Shown: piece by piece, positions 63,543 through 64,000 of the stretch
How the letters are laid out: each line of letters begins with the position of its first letter
How positions within the stretch are numbered: position 1 is the stretch's first letter
Assembly (NCBI GenBank): GCA_028023455.1
Contig: JAQFVV010006272.1
Span: 3,823,127 to 3,887,126 of the forward strand
From: Epiperipatus broadwayi
Taxonomy: Eukaryota; Onychophora; Udeonychophora; Euonychophora; Peripatidae
Length of the DNA stretch: 64,000 bases
Reading direction: 5' to 3'
Notes under the pieces: model-generated
What the model saw: only the letters and a program-made list of their open reading frames with translations
What the model was told of the DNA's origin: nothing
Databases searched by the model: none
Program-made: the position numbers and the translations under genes

Positions 63543-64000
63543 CGAATACAATTAATGAGTTGTTTAAAGAATTAAATGGCTTAAAAGGCCTAAAATGGAT
63601 AAAAACAGATGAAATTTTAATGTGTGTTCAGTTTCTTGATCTTAAAATAACTACAATGTATGCTGGATTACTGTATGACCATTAACCCAATAGTAAAAAG
63701 AGGTTATATTCCATATAAATCAAGAGTGCCAATATCACACAAAATGGCTGGTTTGAAGTCCTTATTTAGAAATAATAGTCTTTGCAAATATTATCAGATA
63801 ATGGCAAAAATATTGAAATATATTCCAATGAATTATTAAATGTTGGCTACAATTATAATCATATATATAATGTTATTAGAGATTTTAATACAAAATATAA
63901 GAATAAAATTTTAATAATATTGATTCTCCTGCTAGTAAAAAAAATATGGATATCAATACCATATATTTCAAATGATCAAGTAAATTTTATAATGAATATT
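63543..64000 (+). pseudogene. Second Penelope-like element copy, head-to-head, running off the window
   Basis: It starts at the INELFKEL segment, a little downstream of the YVDD box, and repeats 63432 to about 63040 in the opposite direction: the FLDL segment, SRVPISHKMAGLKSLF, then the linker with SPASKKNMDINTIYFK-like pieces. Compared with the minus copy it has many substitutions and different frameshifts, so the two arms have diverged. The GIY-YIG part would lie beyond the window. Confidence 0.8.

Overview
This window is A+T-rich nuclear DNA (roughly three quarters A+T by eye) from an animal. It has no convincing host protein-coding gene: the open frames are short, lack domain structure, or run through microsatellites. 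What can be recognised is the wreckage of animal transposable elements: Penelope-like elements (PLEs) with GIY-YIG endonuclease, an RTE-type LINE, hAT and Merlin DNA transposons, LTR-retrotransposon ends, a tRNA-derived SINE, MITEs, and very long GATA, CTT, ATT and AT arrays. This mix fits an invertebrate metazoan such as a mollusc or chelicerate. I cannot name the species from the sequence, and no bacterial or organellar signal is present.

Layout. 0-8.9 kb: plain AT-rich DNA with one hammerhead-bearing repeat copy (2.7 kb). 8.9-10.7 kb: a decayed hAT transposon split by a nested, dimeric hammerhead-bearing element. 12.5-14.0 kb: RTE LINE relic. 16.2-18.8 kb: a short foldback element, a MITE and large GATA arrays. 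20.7-21.0 kb: intact hAT MITE with perfect 8-bp target duplication. 24.1-27.2 kb: MITE, LTR-like segment and inverted flanking repeats. 28.5-29.2 kb: PLE endonuclease relic on the minus strand. 32.1-32.8 kb: second hammerhead family as a dimer. 34.7 kb: SINE. 36.7 kb: another foldback. 37-41 kb: a G-poor block. 42.2-43.8 and 59.7-61.3 kb: two minus-strand LTRs next to polypurine tracts. 44.0-44.8 kb: PLE endonuclease with a duplicated 3' tail. 48.8-50.9 kb: homopyrimidine and other microsatellites. 53.0-53.8 kb: tandem-plus-inverted composite. 56.6-57.1 kb: Merlin relic. 58.8-59.0 kb: second RTE copy. 61.4-64.0 kb: a cluster of palindromic, head-to-head PLE copies including an RT YVDD box and GIY-YIG domain.

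The most interesting thread is a group of small non-coding elements (families at 2.7/32.2/32.5 kb and 9.5/9.9 kb) that carry hammerhead-ribozyme cores once per repeat unit. They occur as dimers about 300 and 455 nt per unit, are flanked by 9-13-bp direct repeats, and end with a partial unit joined head-to-head. The PLE copies show the same head-to-head (5'-5') arrangement. This suggests retrozyme-like, circular-RNA-derived elements using the PLE insertion machinery. The hammerhead cores and direct repeats are visible in the sequence. The link to circular RNA and to PLE enzymes is inference.
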